Numbered from the stretch's first letter, positions 16,157 to 24,822 are shown. The stretch: DNA of 42,785 nt from CAZBQG01 sp964493945 (GCA_964493945.1 CAZBQG010000004.1:1-42785), one strand, 5' to 3'. Notes: generated from the letters alone by a model not told the origin. Numbers and translations are program-made.

Positions 16157-16711
16157 CTAAGTCCCCTTACCCTTGATACGCCATTCCCGGTATTTGGCAT
16201 CGGTTGAACGGCACGGAGCGAGTTCCAGATTGCGGGACATGAAGGGCCCCGCTGGCCGGCTTGATGCACCGGCCGTGAGGCAGAGGCTGCCATTGGCGGC
16301 CGGGCGGAATTCCGAGGTTTGGCTGTTATATATGAACAATTGCTTTTGGGATCCCGAAGCGCAATTCACCAGTCCCAGCGTGACGCCGGCGGCGGCGGGC
16401 CGGATAAGCTCCGCGCATTTTCCGGAAAAGATGGCCGACATGATTTGGCGCGAGGTTTTGTCATAAGCGAATTGGACATCCCCTCCATGGGGTTTGCAGG
16501 AATGGGTGTGGAGTCTCTCACCGAACCCCCGTCCAACCGTGTCGATACACCAGCCGAGCTTATCCTGCTCGTCCAGATTATCGGCCAGATAAATGACCGG
16601 CCCGGGTGTTTGCAGGTCTGGCGGGCCCGCCTGGGCAGGCGTTGGTGTGAATAGGGCAAGCAAGGCCACTCCAAGCAGAAACCTGCCGGTTTGATCAATA
16701 AGGTATTTCAT
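16157..16711 (-). CDS. Secreted ricin-type beta-trefoil lectin-like protein
   Basis: A 184-residue protein with a clear signal peptide (MKYLIDQTGRFLLGVALLAL, cleavage probably after AQA at residue 28). The mature part has paired cysteines (GWCIDT, HSCKPHGG, GKCAEL, LVNCASG, LCLTAG, APC) and repeated short blocks of the kind seen in ricin-like beta-trefoils, including KQLFIYNSQTSEFRPAANGSLCL and the final WRIKG. The start at 16711 is preferred because GGAGGAGAAGGGA precedes it and the signal peptide begins there; a longer frame to 16786 adds a charged leader. It follows the amidohydrolase by 75 bases on the same strand. A periplasmic carbohydrate-binding role is possible but unproven. Confidence 0.6.
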   Translation of the reverse strand: MKYLIDQTGRFLLGVALLALFTPTPAQAGPPDLQTPGPVIYLADNLDEQDKLGWCIDTVGRGFGERLHTHSCKPHGGDVQFAYDKTSRQIMSAIFSGKCAELIRPAAAGVTLGLVNCASGSQKQLFIYNSQTSEFRPAANGSLCLTAGASSRPAGPFMSRNLELAPCRSTDAKYREWRIKGKGT

Positions 16712-16786
16712 TTCCCTTCTCCTCCGTTCGTCAACCATTACCCGTGGGTGCTTGAGGTTAGAAACGGAATAGGCCGGCTTTTCCAT

Positions 16787-17773
16787 CTACAAACCCAACA
16801 GAGCTTCAATATTCCCGGAAAAAATTCTTTCCTGATCCTCCGCGTCCAGCCACGATTTCCTCACCGCATTGATCGACCATTCGGTCGAAAAAATAGGGCA
16901 ATCCGTGCCGAAAACCACACGCTCCACGCCGAACAGTTCAGCCGCCATGCGGATGGACCGGGGGCCCAGAGAGGCGCAATCCACATGAACTTTCCCGGCC
17001 CGGGCGGTGAACATCTCCATATCCGGATCGCGGGTCAGGGCCATTTGGTCCATGCGCTCGATGACCATAGGGAGCGTGCCGCCCAAATTGGCCACATGCA
17101 TGGTGAAGTTGGAATAAGGGTCCAGATAATCACTGAACAGCAAGGTCACCATGCAGTGTGATACCATGTGCTGGACGCCCAGGGCCTGGCGCGCCAAGGG
17201 CGTGTCCATGACGGGCGGTTTGGGCGCATCCGCCAATCGTTCATCGGGGCGCGGGCCGGGATGGATGAACAGATGCCCGCCCAACTCGTTCGCCGCTTCC
17301 AGGAACGGCTTGTAGCGTTCGGCGTGGGCCAGGCTGACGAAGCCGTTATTGGGTAAGATAGCGCCGATCAGGCCAAGCTCGGTCCTGGCCCGGCGGTATT
17401 CCTTGATGGCCTGATCCATATCGGCCCAGGGCAGGGCGGCCAGGCCTGAGAAATTTTCCGGGTGGGATTTGGCCAGGCGGGCGGCTTCATCGTTGAAGGC
17501 GCTCAGCAGATGGGCGCAATCGGCGGCCGGCAGGCTGTCCAGCCCGAATAAACCGGGGAAGGACAATATCTGGCGCCCGATACCCCATTTTTTCATGAAT
17601 TGAAGCCGTGCCTCCGTATCCTGAAAGACCTTGCCGAAGGCCAATGGGCCGTTGGGCATATGGAAGATTTCCTCGCCCGCCGGGTTGGTATCGATATAGG
17701 GGGGCGTTTTCCGCCCGCGGCAGGCTTCGCTGATTACCGCTGGCACGAAATGGGTGTGGGTGTCGATGATCAT
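16787..17773 (-). CDS. Amidohydrolase family 2 protein (ACMSD-like decarboxylase)
   Basis: A 328-residue metal-dependent hydrolase of the amidohydrolase-2 group, whose members include 2-amino-3-carboxymuconate-6-semialdehyde decarboxylase and gamma-resorcylate decarboxylase. Seen: the N-terminal DTHTHF metal site (H6, H8), LFIHPGPRP (third His near residue 165), VSHCMVTLLFSD, and VFGTDCPIF near residue 290 with the catalytic Asp. These fit a Zn-dependent non-oxidative decarboxylase, though some family members are hydrolases. It lies three bases after the stop of the CoA-transferase gene at 17777, so the two are co-translated. Together with the UbiD and dihydroxyphthalate-decarboxylase-like genes nearby it makes a third candidate decarboxylase. 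Confidence 0.85.
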   Translation of the reverse strand: MIIDTHTHFVPAVISEACRGRKTPPYIDTNPAGEEIFHMPNGPLAFGKVFQDTEARLQFMKKWGIGRQILSFPGLFGLDSLPAADCAHLLSAFNDEAARLAKSHPENFSGLAALPWADMDQAIKEYRRARTELGLIGAILPNNGFVSLAHAERYKPFLEAANELGGHLFIHPGPRPDERLADAPKPPVMDTPLARQALGVQHMVSHCMVTLLFSDYLDPYSNFTMHVANLGGTLPMVIERMDQMALTRDPDMEMFTARAGKVHVDCASLGPRSIRMAAELFGVERVVFGTDCPIFSTEWSINAVRKSWLDAEDQERIFSGNIEALLGL

Positions 17774-17776
17774 CGC

Positions 17777-18994
17777 TCAGGCACCTTCGGCTTCCGGCCA
17801 GACGACGATTTCGCGGGCGCCCAGATCATTGATTTCACCCTCGCTCAGACCCATGTCAGACAGGATCTCCCGGCTATGTTCTCCGATGGCCGGGGTCTGC
17901 ATACGAAGCCCGAATTCGTGATTGCTCATTTCCAGGGGCAGGCCGGGAATGGGCGCGGTGATGCCGCCGGGGAAGTCGATATCCACCATGCGCCCGCCTT
18001 CGTTCAGATGTGGATCGTCGAACAGATCGCCGGGCCTGGCGACCGGGGCGAAGGGCACGTTTATTTTGTCACAAAGCGCTACCATATCGGCCAGGGTCTC
18101 GCCGCCCACCACTTCACGGGTGATGGGCAAGGTTGTCGGGCGTTCGCGCACCCTATCGGCGTTGGTCGCAAAGCGCGGATTCTCGATCATGTCGGTGTGC
18201 CCGAAATGCTCCCAGAAGGCGCGCCAATGATTGTCGCTGGTAAGCCCGATGAAGATGCTGTCGCCGTCTTTTGTCTCGATGGGCTCATAGATGGCCCAGG
18301 CACCGGCGCGCTTTTCCTTATCGGCCATGGGCGGCGGTGGATTGCCGGTGATCGCTTCGCCGGCCATATGCTGGGATACAAGGAAAGCAGTGCTTTCAAA
18401 CAAGGATGATTTGACGAACTGCCCCTTGCCGGTGATTTCCCGTTCGCGCAGCGCCGCCTGCACGCCGACGACGGCGAACATGCCGCCCAGAATATCGACG
18501 ATGGAAGCGCCGGCCCGCAAGGGCTGACCAGGCGGGCCGGTCATATAGGCAAGCCCGGCCATGAACTGAACCACTTCGTCGAGCGCCGGGCGGTGTTCAT
18601 AGGGCCCCGACAGAAAGCCCTTCATGGCGGCGAAGATGATGCGGGGATTGATCTTGGAAAGAGCCTCATAGCCCACCCCCAGCCGGTCCATGGTGCCCGG
18701 TCCGAAATTTTCCAGCACCACGTCTGATTCCTTGACCAGGCGGTGGATCAATTCGCGGCCTTCGTCCGACTTCATATTGACCGCTAGGCTGCGCTTGTTG
18801 CGGTTGAAGGCATAAAAGAAGCCTTGGGCGAAGCCCCGCATGCGCCGGGTCTTATCGCCGCCGGGGGCGGCTTCCACCTTGATCACGTCGGCCCCCAGAT
18901 CGGCCAGCACCACTCCCGCCGTCGGGCCCATGACCGTGTGGCAGAATTCCAGGACCTTGATACCGCCCAGCGGCAGACTGCCCCCATCGCTCAT
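17777..18994 (-). CDS. Family III CoA-transferase (CaiB/BaiF)
   Basis: A 405-residue CoA-transferase with the family signatures GGIKVLEFCHTVMGPTAG (10-27), ADLGADVIKVE (31-41), FNRNKRSL (63-70) and the catalytic Asp expected at D167 in ASIVDILGGMF. The start at 18994 is favoured by AGGGGAGAA upstream; a longer frame to 19054 reads through the promoter region. It is first in a minus-strand operon with the amidohydrolase and perhaps the lectin-like gene, and diverges from the RidA gene at 19106. It would activate a carboxylic acid with CoA from a donor such as succinyl-CoA. Donor and acceptor cannot be read from sequence. Confidence 0.9.
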   Translation of the reverse strand: MSDGGSLPLGGIKVLEFCHTVMGPTAGVVLADLGADVIKVEAAPGGDKTRRMRGFAQGFFYAFNRNKRSLAVNMKSDEGRELIHRLVKESDVVLENFGPGTMDRLGVGYEALSKINPRIIFAAMKGFLSGPYEHRPALDEVVQFMAGLAYMTGPPGQPLRAGASIVDILGGMFAVVGVQAALREREITGKGQFVKSSLFESTAFLVSQHMAGEAITGNPPPPMADKEKRAGAWAIYEPIETKDGDSIFIGLTSDNHWRAFWEHFGHTDMIENPRFATNADRVRERPTTLPITREVVGGETLADMVALCDKINVPFAPVARPGDLFDDPHLNEGGRMVDIDFPGGITAPIPGLPLEMSNHEFGLRMQTPAIGEHSREILSDMGLSEGEINDLGAREIVVWPEAEGA

Positions 18995-19043
18995 TCGCGC
19001 GTTCTCCCCTTTTGGGTATTGGCCAGCATAATAGTCCGGCCCC

Positions 19044-19073
19044 TTGCAGAGCAAGCCGCCGCTCTGGGATAAT
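19044..19073 (+). promoter_or_regulatory. Weak candidate promoter for the RidA gene
   Basis: TTGCAG (19044-19049) and GATAAT (19068-19073) are 18 bases apart in the divergent spacer between the CoA-transferase and RidA genes. The -10 box matches consensus at five of six positions and the -35 box at only three. Prediction only. Confidence 0.22.
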
Positions 19074-19105
19074 GGGCGCCATCAACAACCCAAAAGGAGG
19101 AACTC

Positions 19106-19507
19106 ATGGAAAAGGAAGTCATCGAAGTGCCCGGGAAAAAGCGCTCATTGGGCCCCGACGGAAAGCCATTGGCGCCATTGTCGCCGGCCATCAGGGCCGG
19201 GGATTTTGTTTTTGTTTCGGGTCAGCCGCCCATGGATCCGGTGGCCGGGCTTCCCATCGTGGGAGATATCCAGGCCCAGACGCGCCAAACCCTGGAAAAT
19301 GTCAAAGCCGTGCTGGAGGCCGCCGGGACCAGCCTGGATAAGGTGGTCAAATCCACCGTCTATTGTTCCAATTCGGCCTATTTCGGCAAGGTCAACGAAA
19401 TCTACCGGGAATTTTTCCCACATGACCCCCCGGCCCGCACCTTCGTTACCGTAGGCTCCTGGCCGGGCGCCTTCGATATCGAGATTGAGTGCATCGCCAT
19501 CGGGTAA
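19106..19507 (+). CDS. RidA/YjgF/UK114 family protein
   Basis: A 133-residue protein of the RidA superfamily, small trimeric enzymes that hydrolyse reactive enamine/imine intermediates or, in some branches, act on other ketone or enol substrates. The conserved carboxylate-binding Arg is present (R111 in PARTFVTVG), as is the late Glu (E128 in IEIECIAIG), and SGQ and STVYCSN are typical. An excellent AAGGAGG precedes the start. It stands between the CoA-transferase/amidohydrolase operon and the UbiD gene; RidA proteins often sit next to aromatic and aminomuconate catabolic genes, where they deaminate 2-aminomuconate-type products. It converges with the UbiD gene with only three bases between the stop codons. 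Confidence 0.88.
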   Translation: MEKEVIEVPGKKRSLGPDGKPLAPLSPAIRAGDFVFVSGQPPMDPVAGLPIVGDIQAQTRQTLENVKAVLEAAGTSLDKVVKSTVYCSNSAYFGKVNEIYREFFPHDPPARTFVTVGSWPGAFDIEIECIAIG

Positions 19508-19510
19508 CGC

Positions 19511-21040
19511 CTATTCGTCCAGCGTGACGATATCAGGAGGCGTGCCGTCCAGGCCCAGCTCGTCCCAGCGTTCAGCTACGCGGTCACGGACCGAGCGGCG
19601 CACGATGGTCCGTTCCGGGAAGCTGGCCAAATGCTTGTGGGGCTTGCAGGCATTGATCAGCGCCTTGGAGCCATAGGCCCGGTTTTCCATGGCGCCCTGG
19701 CTGGGATCCGTGCCCGTCGACCATGTCTGGCGTTGCAGGTCCAGATCGTCGGCCGGATGGCAGCGCGTGCTCATCGCCCAGAGGACCTGATTGAAGTCGG
19801 TCGGGTCCACATCCTCGTCTACCGCCACCACCCATTTGGTGAAGTAGGCGGCGCTCGGGCATTGGGCGGTGAGGGCCAGAACCTGGGAAGCATGTCCGGC
19901 ATATTTTTGTTCCAGCGAGACCACCACCATGCCAAAGCCGGCGGCGGCGGCCGGATGGGACCACACACCATGGATGCCGGTTATGCCCATGCGTTCCAAA
20001 TCCTCCCAGATGCCGGCCGAACGCATGATGGCGTAATAGGCGCCGACTTCGCTGGCCGGATAATCGGCCATCAGGGCCGCCGTGAGGATCGGTTCATGGC
20101 GCATATGAAGGGCCTTGACCTGAATGACGGGCTGGGGGGCGGGCGGATTGCCGTAATAGCCGGTGACTTCGCCAAGCGGGCCTTCCATTTCCATGTCATC
20201 CGCCTGGAGGATGCCCTCGATGACGATTTCGGCACGGGCCGGAATGGGCAAGCTGCCGACGGCGCCGGGCGCCAGTTCCAGGGGCCGGCCCATCAGGCCA
20301 CCGGCCACCCCCAGCTCCGAGCGGTCGAATGCGTAGCTTTGCTGGCCTACCATGAACAGCACCGGATCGATGCCGTAGGCGCAGACCACTTCGCAGTCCT
20401 CGCCCCTGGCCCACCATTGTTCCCGGTCCAGACGGGCATGTTTGCCGGGCGAGCAATACATGCCGATGCGCCGGGGGCCATGCAGCTGCTGGCGGTAGAC
20501 CCCCACATTGATGCGCCCCGAAATGGGATCGCTGGTCAGGGTGATGTCCCCCGTGCCGATAAATTCGCCCCCGTCGCCAGGCCAGAAGCGGGCCGCCGGC
20601 AAGATGGTCATATCGATTTCATCGCCGAGAAGTATTCGTTCATTGACCGGAGCCTCTTCCGCCGGCACCTGGACGGGTGGAATGTCCTGTTTCATTTTTT
20701 CGCGCATGGCCAGGATCAATTGGCGGGTAGTTGATTCCGGATCCAGCCCGACGGCCATGGCGAAGCGGCGCTGGCTGGCGCCCAGGATATTGGCGAGCAC
20801 GGGCACGCGCTCCTCCTTGCCCTCCAGATTCTCAAACAATAAGGCTGGCGAGTTTTCGTTTTTCGCTGCCATATAGGTGACCGCGCCGATTTCCTCGTTC
20901 AGGCTGACCGGCGCGCTGATGCGCTTGAGCTCGCCCGCCGCCTCAATCAGATCCAGCCATTCGTGCAAATCCCTGGGCGCAACCCTTTCGTTGGTTGATG
21001 CCAGCTCAGCGGTTTGCGGAAGCTCGGTACGGCCTTCCAT
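19511..21040 (-). CDS. UbiD family prenylated-FMN-dependent decarboxylase
   Basis: A 509-residue UbiD-type (de)carboxylase. Enzymes of this family use prenylated FMN, made by a UbiX partner, to decarboxylate aromatic or alpha,beta-unsaturated acids reversibly. Seen: INVGVYRQQ, with N178 and R183 matching the conserved Asn/Arg pair, and EGPLGE with E286 and E291 matching the two Glu of the catalytic Arg-Glu-Glu network; GYYG follows. Length fits the family. No ubiX-like flavin prenyltransferase gene was seen in the window, so the cofactor must be supplied from elsewhere. The start is supported by GGGAGGGAGA. It is a single-gene unit, convergent with ridA. The substrate could be an aromatic acid related to the neighbouring decarboxylases. 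Confidence 0.9.
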   Translation of the reverse strand: MEGRTELPQTAELASTNERVAPRDLHEWLDLIEAAGELKRISAPVSLNEEIGAVTYMAAKNENSPALLFENLEGKEERVPVLANILGASQRRFAMAVGLDPESTTRQLILAMREKMKQDIPPVQVPAEEAPVNERILLGDEIDMTILPAARFWPGDGGEFIGTGDITLTSDPISGRINVGVYRQQLHGPRRIGMYCSPGKHARLDREQWWARGEDCEVVCAYGIDPVLFMVGQQSYAFDRSELGVAGGLMGRPLELAPGAVGSLPIPARAEIVIEGILQADDMEMEGPLGEVTGYYGNPPAPQPVIQVKALHMRHEPILTAALMADYPASEVGAYYAIMRSAGIWEDLERMGITGIHGVWSHPAAAAGFGMVVVSLEQKYAGHASQVLALTAQCPSAAYFTKWVVAVDEDVDPTDFNQVLWAMSTRCHPADDLDLQRQTWSTGTDPSQGAMENRAYGSKALINACKPHKHLASFPERTIVRRSVRDRVAERWDELGLDGTPPDIVTLDE

Positions 21041-21120
21041 GGATGTCTCCCTCCCCTTTCGCCAGAATGAAACCCCAGACTAATGGGTTCGGGCAAAAGT
21101 TGCGACCGGGTAATGGCTTG

Positions 21121-21410
21121 CATTTTACCCTGTTCTATTCCGAACTGCTTGGCAACGGGTAGATTGACCAACAAAATGGTGCCGTCGGGTTCGATAAGGA
21201 CGGTAAAGTCTTCCGTGGCGTTGGAAAACGCCTTCAAGTTTTCCTCGCTTTTCAGCAATTTTTCCTTGGCTTGGTTGCTTTCGATAATCAGGGTTCCACC
21301 GTTTTTCGACCTGAATTCGCTTACCCGCCACCACTCACCCGCTTTTAATTCCCGGTCAAAAGATTCTAATGCGCGGTGACGGTTCATGCGTTTTTCGATA
21401 TGCCGAAACA
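21121..21410 (-). pseudogene. Remnant of a PAS-domain sensor protein
   Basis: An open stretch upstream of the UbiD gene reads, on the minus strand, as part of a PAS-containing signalling protein. The WWRVSEFRSKNGG segment resembles the end of one PAS domain (W-x-(Q/R)-(I/V)-S-E-x-R-x-x-x-G-G), then comes a linker (KEKLLKSEENLKAFSN) and the start of a second PAS domain (DFTVLIEPDGTILLVNLPVAKQFG). No kinase, GGDEF or EAL domain follows; the frame runs on into the spacer and UbiD gene without family likeness. No ribosome binding site was found. It is best read as a gene fragment. Confidence 0.55.
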
Positions 21411-21480
21411 TCCTTGACGCCGACGGGCATGAGCCCCCTTTCACAATTGACCCGGACGATCTTCTCAAAAGGTATGCTGT

Positions 21481-21499
21481 CAAAGCCGCTCAGGCTTTG
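21481..21499. other. Perfect 7-bp stem-loop
   Basis: CAAAGCC, loop GCTCA, GGCTTTG forms a perfect hairpin between the unknown 526-residue gene and the PAS remnant. It has no T run, so terminator activity is uncertain. A 24-codon minus-strand frame (21490-21564) that ends inside it looks like the tail of an unidentified protein and may be another gene scrap. Confidence 0.35.
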
Positions 21500-21579
21500 G
21501 TGACCAGCGCCGGTAAACCGGCCTGATCCCAGCCATTATCTTCCGCCTTGGCTTGGTCCTTCACGGTTCTGCAAACAGC

Positions 21580-23160
21580 TCAGCCCAGAACCTGGGTAAC
21601 CAGGAATATACGGGCGACGCTTTCCTGATTGGTGCCGCCGAACCTTATTTTCACCATACCCGGTGAGAATTGCAGCCAGCAATCACCATTTTTGGCCATT
21701 TTGTTAATGGCCCGCATGGTGTTACCCAGGAGGATCTTGTTAAGCATCATTTGCTTGGTAACATCGGCGTCCAGCCCTGTCAGATTGGCGCCTTGTATGC
21801 TGTTCTTGATCTGGGTGCGGGTGCCGAATTCGATAGCGTCCCTCTTGAACACCACACGCAAATTAGAACTGTGGATATTCTTACCGCCCTCCTTGGCATT
21901 GATGGCCTGGGTGATCTGGTCCCGCGTTCCTTTCCCCAGCACCACCCGCTCTTCTTCAAAGGGGATTTGATTGTGAATGTTGGCATATTTTGACAGGTCA
22001 TAAACCTGGTCAAGCATGAGATAAGCGTTGTTATCGCGCCAGGATATATATCTTTGGGGCAAGCGGAAGGTATCTTGGCCTTTTTCCACTCTTTTATCGT
22101 TGCGGCTTTTCAACCGGTCATCGATGCTTTGCCCATTCACAAAGCTAGCCTTTAGTGCCGGTTTGCCATGCCATTCATCCAGGGACCAATTGGCGCCGCT
22201 CAATTCCTTCTGCATGGATTTCAGCGCATCCACCATTCCATCTGTAAGAACCACGCTGCCATGTGCAAAATCCATATCGTTGGAGGAAGGGCTCAGGCTC
22301 ACCACATTGCTGACCTGGGCATCCCGTAAAATCAATTCCATGGAACTGCCCAGATCATCGGTCTTTACCACCACTTCCCGGGTTTGATTTTTTCCAGGTC
22401 TGACCAAATTCCCCATGCCGGCCAGATCAAATAGGGGCGAATAGGCAAATCTGCCCCGTGGCCGTACATAGGCTGATTTCAAATCGCTTTCAATCTGCGC
22501 CGGATTCTTGTTCAGGATTCCAGTGATCGACAGATTTCCGTTTTCATCAACCTTGCCCACAAGTTCCACCCGGCCGGCCTTGATGCCCGCCCCATCCATA
22601 TCCAGCTTTATGGCGAGATTGGAGGATCTTTCCTCCCTGGCCAGCATATTCTGCCAGCGGCTCTCCAATTGCTGTTCGGCACTTTTCAGCCGGTCCCGGG
22701 TTTCCGAAGCGCCGATGAATTTGATAGCGTAATTCTCATCACTCCGCGCATTGGCCAGGGCCTCGGTCATGGAGGTGGTGTAGGCCGCGGCCATGTCACC
22801 CGCGCTCCGCCCGCCATTGAAATAGACATGGTTCATGATGGTGGCGTATTTGTTGATATTGCTGTCACTGGTGGGAACCCAGCTTCCCTCCGGCTCGCTG
22901 CCATAAACCACCTTGACGATGCGGGTAAATACATTTTCCTCAAGCCCGGGCTTACGGCGTGTGGGCCGGATGCCATGTTCCTGGCACAAGCTCTCGAATT
23001 CATCCATATTATCCAAGCAGCTCATGGCGAAGCCGAACCCTTCCACCAGAGCATCCCGGGCCTTTTCGCGAACCAGCTTTTCAGCGCTTACATATGAGTT
23101 GAACGTTCTAACGACGTTGTCACGTTGATTCATCAACCTGATTGACAGTACATCGGCCAT
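21580..23160 (-). CDS. Unrecognised 526-residue protein
   Basis: I do not recognise this protein. It is 526 residues, soluble (no signal peptide or membrane segment), rich in charged and Asn/Ser residues, and begins MADVLSIRLMNQRDNVVRTF. A helical N-terminal third (residues 1-190), with an Arg/Glu-rich stretch around 165-185, leads into beta-rich sequence with Asp/Gly turns (RVELVGKVDENGNLSITG), then a mixed C-terminal half with WLQFSPGMVKIRFGG near the end. The start at 23160 has GGGGAGGGG just upstream; a longer frame to 23235 runs through an AT-rich leader. Composition looks less GC-rich than its neighbours, and it is flanked by gene remnants, which fits acquired DNA. It could be a DNA- or RNA-binding or defence-related protein, but nothing seen proves it. 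Confidence 0.7.
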   Translation of the reverse strand: MADVLSIRLMNQRDNVVRTFNSYVSAEKLVREKARDALVEGFGFAMSCLDNMDEFESLCQEHGIRPTRRKPGLEENVFTRIVKVVYGSEPEGSWVPTSDSNINKYATIMNHVYFNGGRSAGDMAAAYTTSMTEALANARSDENYAIKFIGASETRDRLKSAEQQLESRWQNMLAREERSSNLAIKLDMDGAGIKAGRVELVGKVDENGNLSITGILNKNPAQIESDLKSAYVRPRGRFAYSPLFDLAGMGNLVRPGKNQTREVVVKTDDLGSSMELILRDAQVSNVVSLSPSSNDMDFAHGSVVLTDGMVDALKSMQKELSGANWSLDEWHGKPALKASFVNGQSIDDRLKSRNDKRVEKGQDTFRLPQRYISWRDNNAYLMLDQVYDLSKYANIHNQIPFEEERVVLGKGTRDQITQAINAKEGGKNIHSSNLRVVFKRDAIEFGTRTQIKNSIQGANLTGLDADVTKQMMLNKILLGNTMRAINKMAKNGDCWLQFSPGMVKIRFGGTNQESVARIFLVTQVLG

Positions 23161-23260
23161 AATCCCCTCCCCAATCTGATTTCCAACTTTTTTTGCAAAA
23201 GTATAAAAATAAGTCAATATTTTTACCGAACTCAAGCGAGATAAAAGCTCAATTAGAGGA
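23161..23260 (-). promoter_or_regulatory. AT-rich leader upstream of the unknown gene
   Basis: The 100 bases before the unknown gene are strongly AT-rich compared with the surroundings and contain, on the minus strand, a perfect or near-perfect -35-like TTGACT around 23215 followed by A/T tracts. No clear -10 at standard spacing could be fixed. It most likely holds the promoter of the 526-residue protein. Confidence 0.35.
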
Positions 23261-23683
23261 TTAGTCTGAAAAATTGACCTTTCCTCTGGTCTTCTTTATA
23301 TCCCCCCGCTTTTTCTTTCTTTCCATGCGCCGCCGTCTGGCCGCGCCGCTGGGTTTGGTCGGTTTGCGGGTGCGGGGCCGGACAGATGCTTTTTGGATCA
23401 ATTCTAAAAGCCGTTGCAGCCCGTCTTGCCGGTTGCGTTCCTGGGACCGGTATTTTCTGGCGGTGAGAAGAATGACCCCCGCCCCAGTCATCCGCCGCCC
23501 CGCCAAGCGCCTGAGCCTTGGAAGGATTTCTTCCGGAAGATTGGGGCTGGCCGCCGCATCGAAGCGGATTTGGACGGCGCTCTCCACTTTATTGACGTTT
23601 TGCCCTCCGGGGCCGGGGGCGCGGATGAAATGCTCCTCAATCTCGTCCTCTGCAATGGATATATTTTTGGTTACCTGGATCAT
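23261..23683 (-). CDS. arfB: Alternative ribosome-rescue factor ArfB
   Basis: A 140-residue class I release-factor-like protein. It hydrolyses peptidyl-tRNA on ribosomes stalled without a stop codon. The catalytic GGQ is at residues 26-28 within RAPGPGGQNVNKVESAV, and the stop-codon recognition domain of full release factors is absent, as expected for ArfB (YaeJ). The C-terminal tail is very basic (RKPTKPSGAARRRRMERKKK), matching the tail that enters the mRNA channel. The ATG at 23683 overlaps the aldo/keto reductase stop (TGATG), so it is co-translated with that gene; a TTG one codon earlier is possible but less likely. This is the only translation-related gene in the window. Confidence 0.92.
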   Translation of the reverse strand: MIQVTKNISIAEDEIEEHFIRAPGPGGQNVNKVESAVQIRFDAAASPNLPEEILPRLRRLAGRRMTGAGVILLTARKYRSQERNRQDGLQRLLELIQKASVRPRTRKPTKPSGAARRRRMERKKKRGDIKKTRGKVNFSD

Positions 23684-24633
23684 CAATCATCTCCAGGTGT
23701 TCCTTTCGCGGCACCTATGGGGATGGCGGAATTGATTCTTTCCATTTGGGCCGGGCTTGGGGTGATGTCCACGGCCTGACTGTTTTCAATCAAATGATCC
23801 CGGCGGCGCGATCCGGGTATGGGCAGGATGTTCCAGGGCTGGGCCAGAAACCACGCCAACGTCAGCTGGGCGGTGGTGGCCCCCAGCTCATCGGCGACCT
23901 CTTTCAATATCTCCAGCAGGGAAAGATTATGTTCAATATTTTCATCATGGAATCGGGGCATATTGCGCCGATACCGGTCATCTTCCGGCAAATCGTCCAG
24001 TTTGGCCACTTCGCTACCCAATAAAGCAAAGGATAAAGGGCCATAAGCCACAAAGGTGATGCCCAGCTCCTGACAAAGAGGTAAAAGCTCTGTTTCTGGC
24101 CCGCGGTTAAAGATGCTGTATTCGATTTGCACGGCGCTCAGCGGGAAAGTGCCATGGGCACGCCTGATCTGATCCGCTGTTGCATTGCTAATCCCCAAGG
24201 ACTTGACCTTGCCTTCTTCCACCAAACGGGACATGGCGCCGAAGGTTTCCTCCACCGGCACATCCGGGTCTACCCGGTGCTGGTAATAAAGATCGATATG
24301 GTCGGTGGTCAGGCGTTCCAGGCTGCGATCACAGGCGGTGCGCACATAGGCCGGATCACCGACGAATTTCATGCCCCCTTCGGGGTTGGGCACCATGCCG
24401 AATTTGGAGACGATAAAGGCCTGCTCCCGGCGCCCCTTAAGCACGGTGCCGAGAAAGCTCTCGCCCCGCCCCATACCATACATGTCGGCGCTGTCGAAAT
24501 GATTGATGCCCCGCTCCAATGCCTCATTCACGGTGGCCAGGGATTCGGTATCATTGCTGTCCAACAGCCGGTTGCAGCCCAGTCCGATGGCCGAACTTTC
24601 AAGCTGGGAGTTGCCCAGAATTACTTTCCGCAT
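23683..24633 (-). CDS. Aldo/keto reductase
   Basis: A 316-residue aldo/keto reductase, a TIM-barrel NADPH-dependent carbonyl reductase. The catalytic tetrad is complete: D47 and Y52 in FDSADMYG, K77 in IVSKFG, H119 in DLYYQHRVD. LGISNATADQIRRAH and the late IPIPGSRRRDHL region match the cofactor-binding end of AKR13/YajO-type proteins. Start supported by AGAGGGACGAG upstream. It shares a one-base stop/start overlap with arfB. The substrate is unknown; these enzymes usually detoxify aldehydes and ketones. Confidence 0.88.
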   Translation of the reverse strand: MRKVILGNSQLESSAIGLGCNRLLDSNDTESLATVNEALERGINHFDSADMYGMGRGESFLGTVLKGRREQAFIVSKFGMVPNPEGGMKFVGDPAYVRTACDRSLERLTTDHIDLYYQHRVDPDVPVEETFGAMSRLVEEGKVKSLGISNATADQIRRAHGTFPLSAVQIEYSIFNRGPETELLPLCQELGITFVAYGPLSFALLGSEVAKLDDLPEDDRYRRNMPRFHDENIEHNLSLLEILKEVADELGATTAQLTLAWFLAQPWNILPIPGSRRRDHLIENSQAVDITPSPAQMERINSAIPIGAAKGTPGDD

Positions 24634-24658
24634 GATCTCGTCCCTCTATTAAATAAGC

Positions 24659-24760
24659 TCATAATCCGCATGTCATACTCATAACCACGCCGCTTGTATA
24701 GGGCAGTCTGTCAGTCGCCATGAAGGCGACGAAATCAGCCATCTCGCTGGCCAACTTCAT
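24659..24760 (-). pseudogene. C-terminal scrap of a short-chain dehydrogenase
   Basis: On the minus strand an open stretch of 33 codons plus TGA reads LASEMADFVAFMATDRLPYTSGVVMSM and ends CGL. This matches the conserved C-terminal end of SDR proteins (EMADxVxFLASDxAxYxSGxVxxVDGG). Nothing before it on that strand resembles the rest of an SDR. It is the tail of a lost dehydrogenase gene, directly upstream of the aldo/keto reductase. Confidence 0.6.
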
Positions 24761-24822
24761 TTAAAAAAGAAACGCCCAGTGGCCTTTTTGAATCCAATCA
24801 CCAGTGGTCCTCCCCCCAAAAA

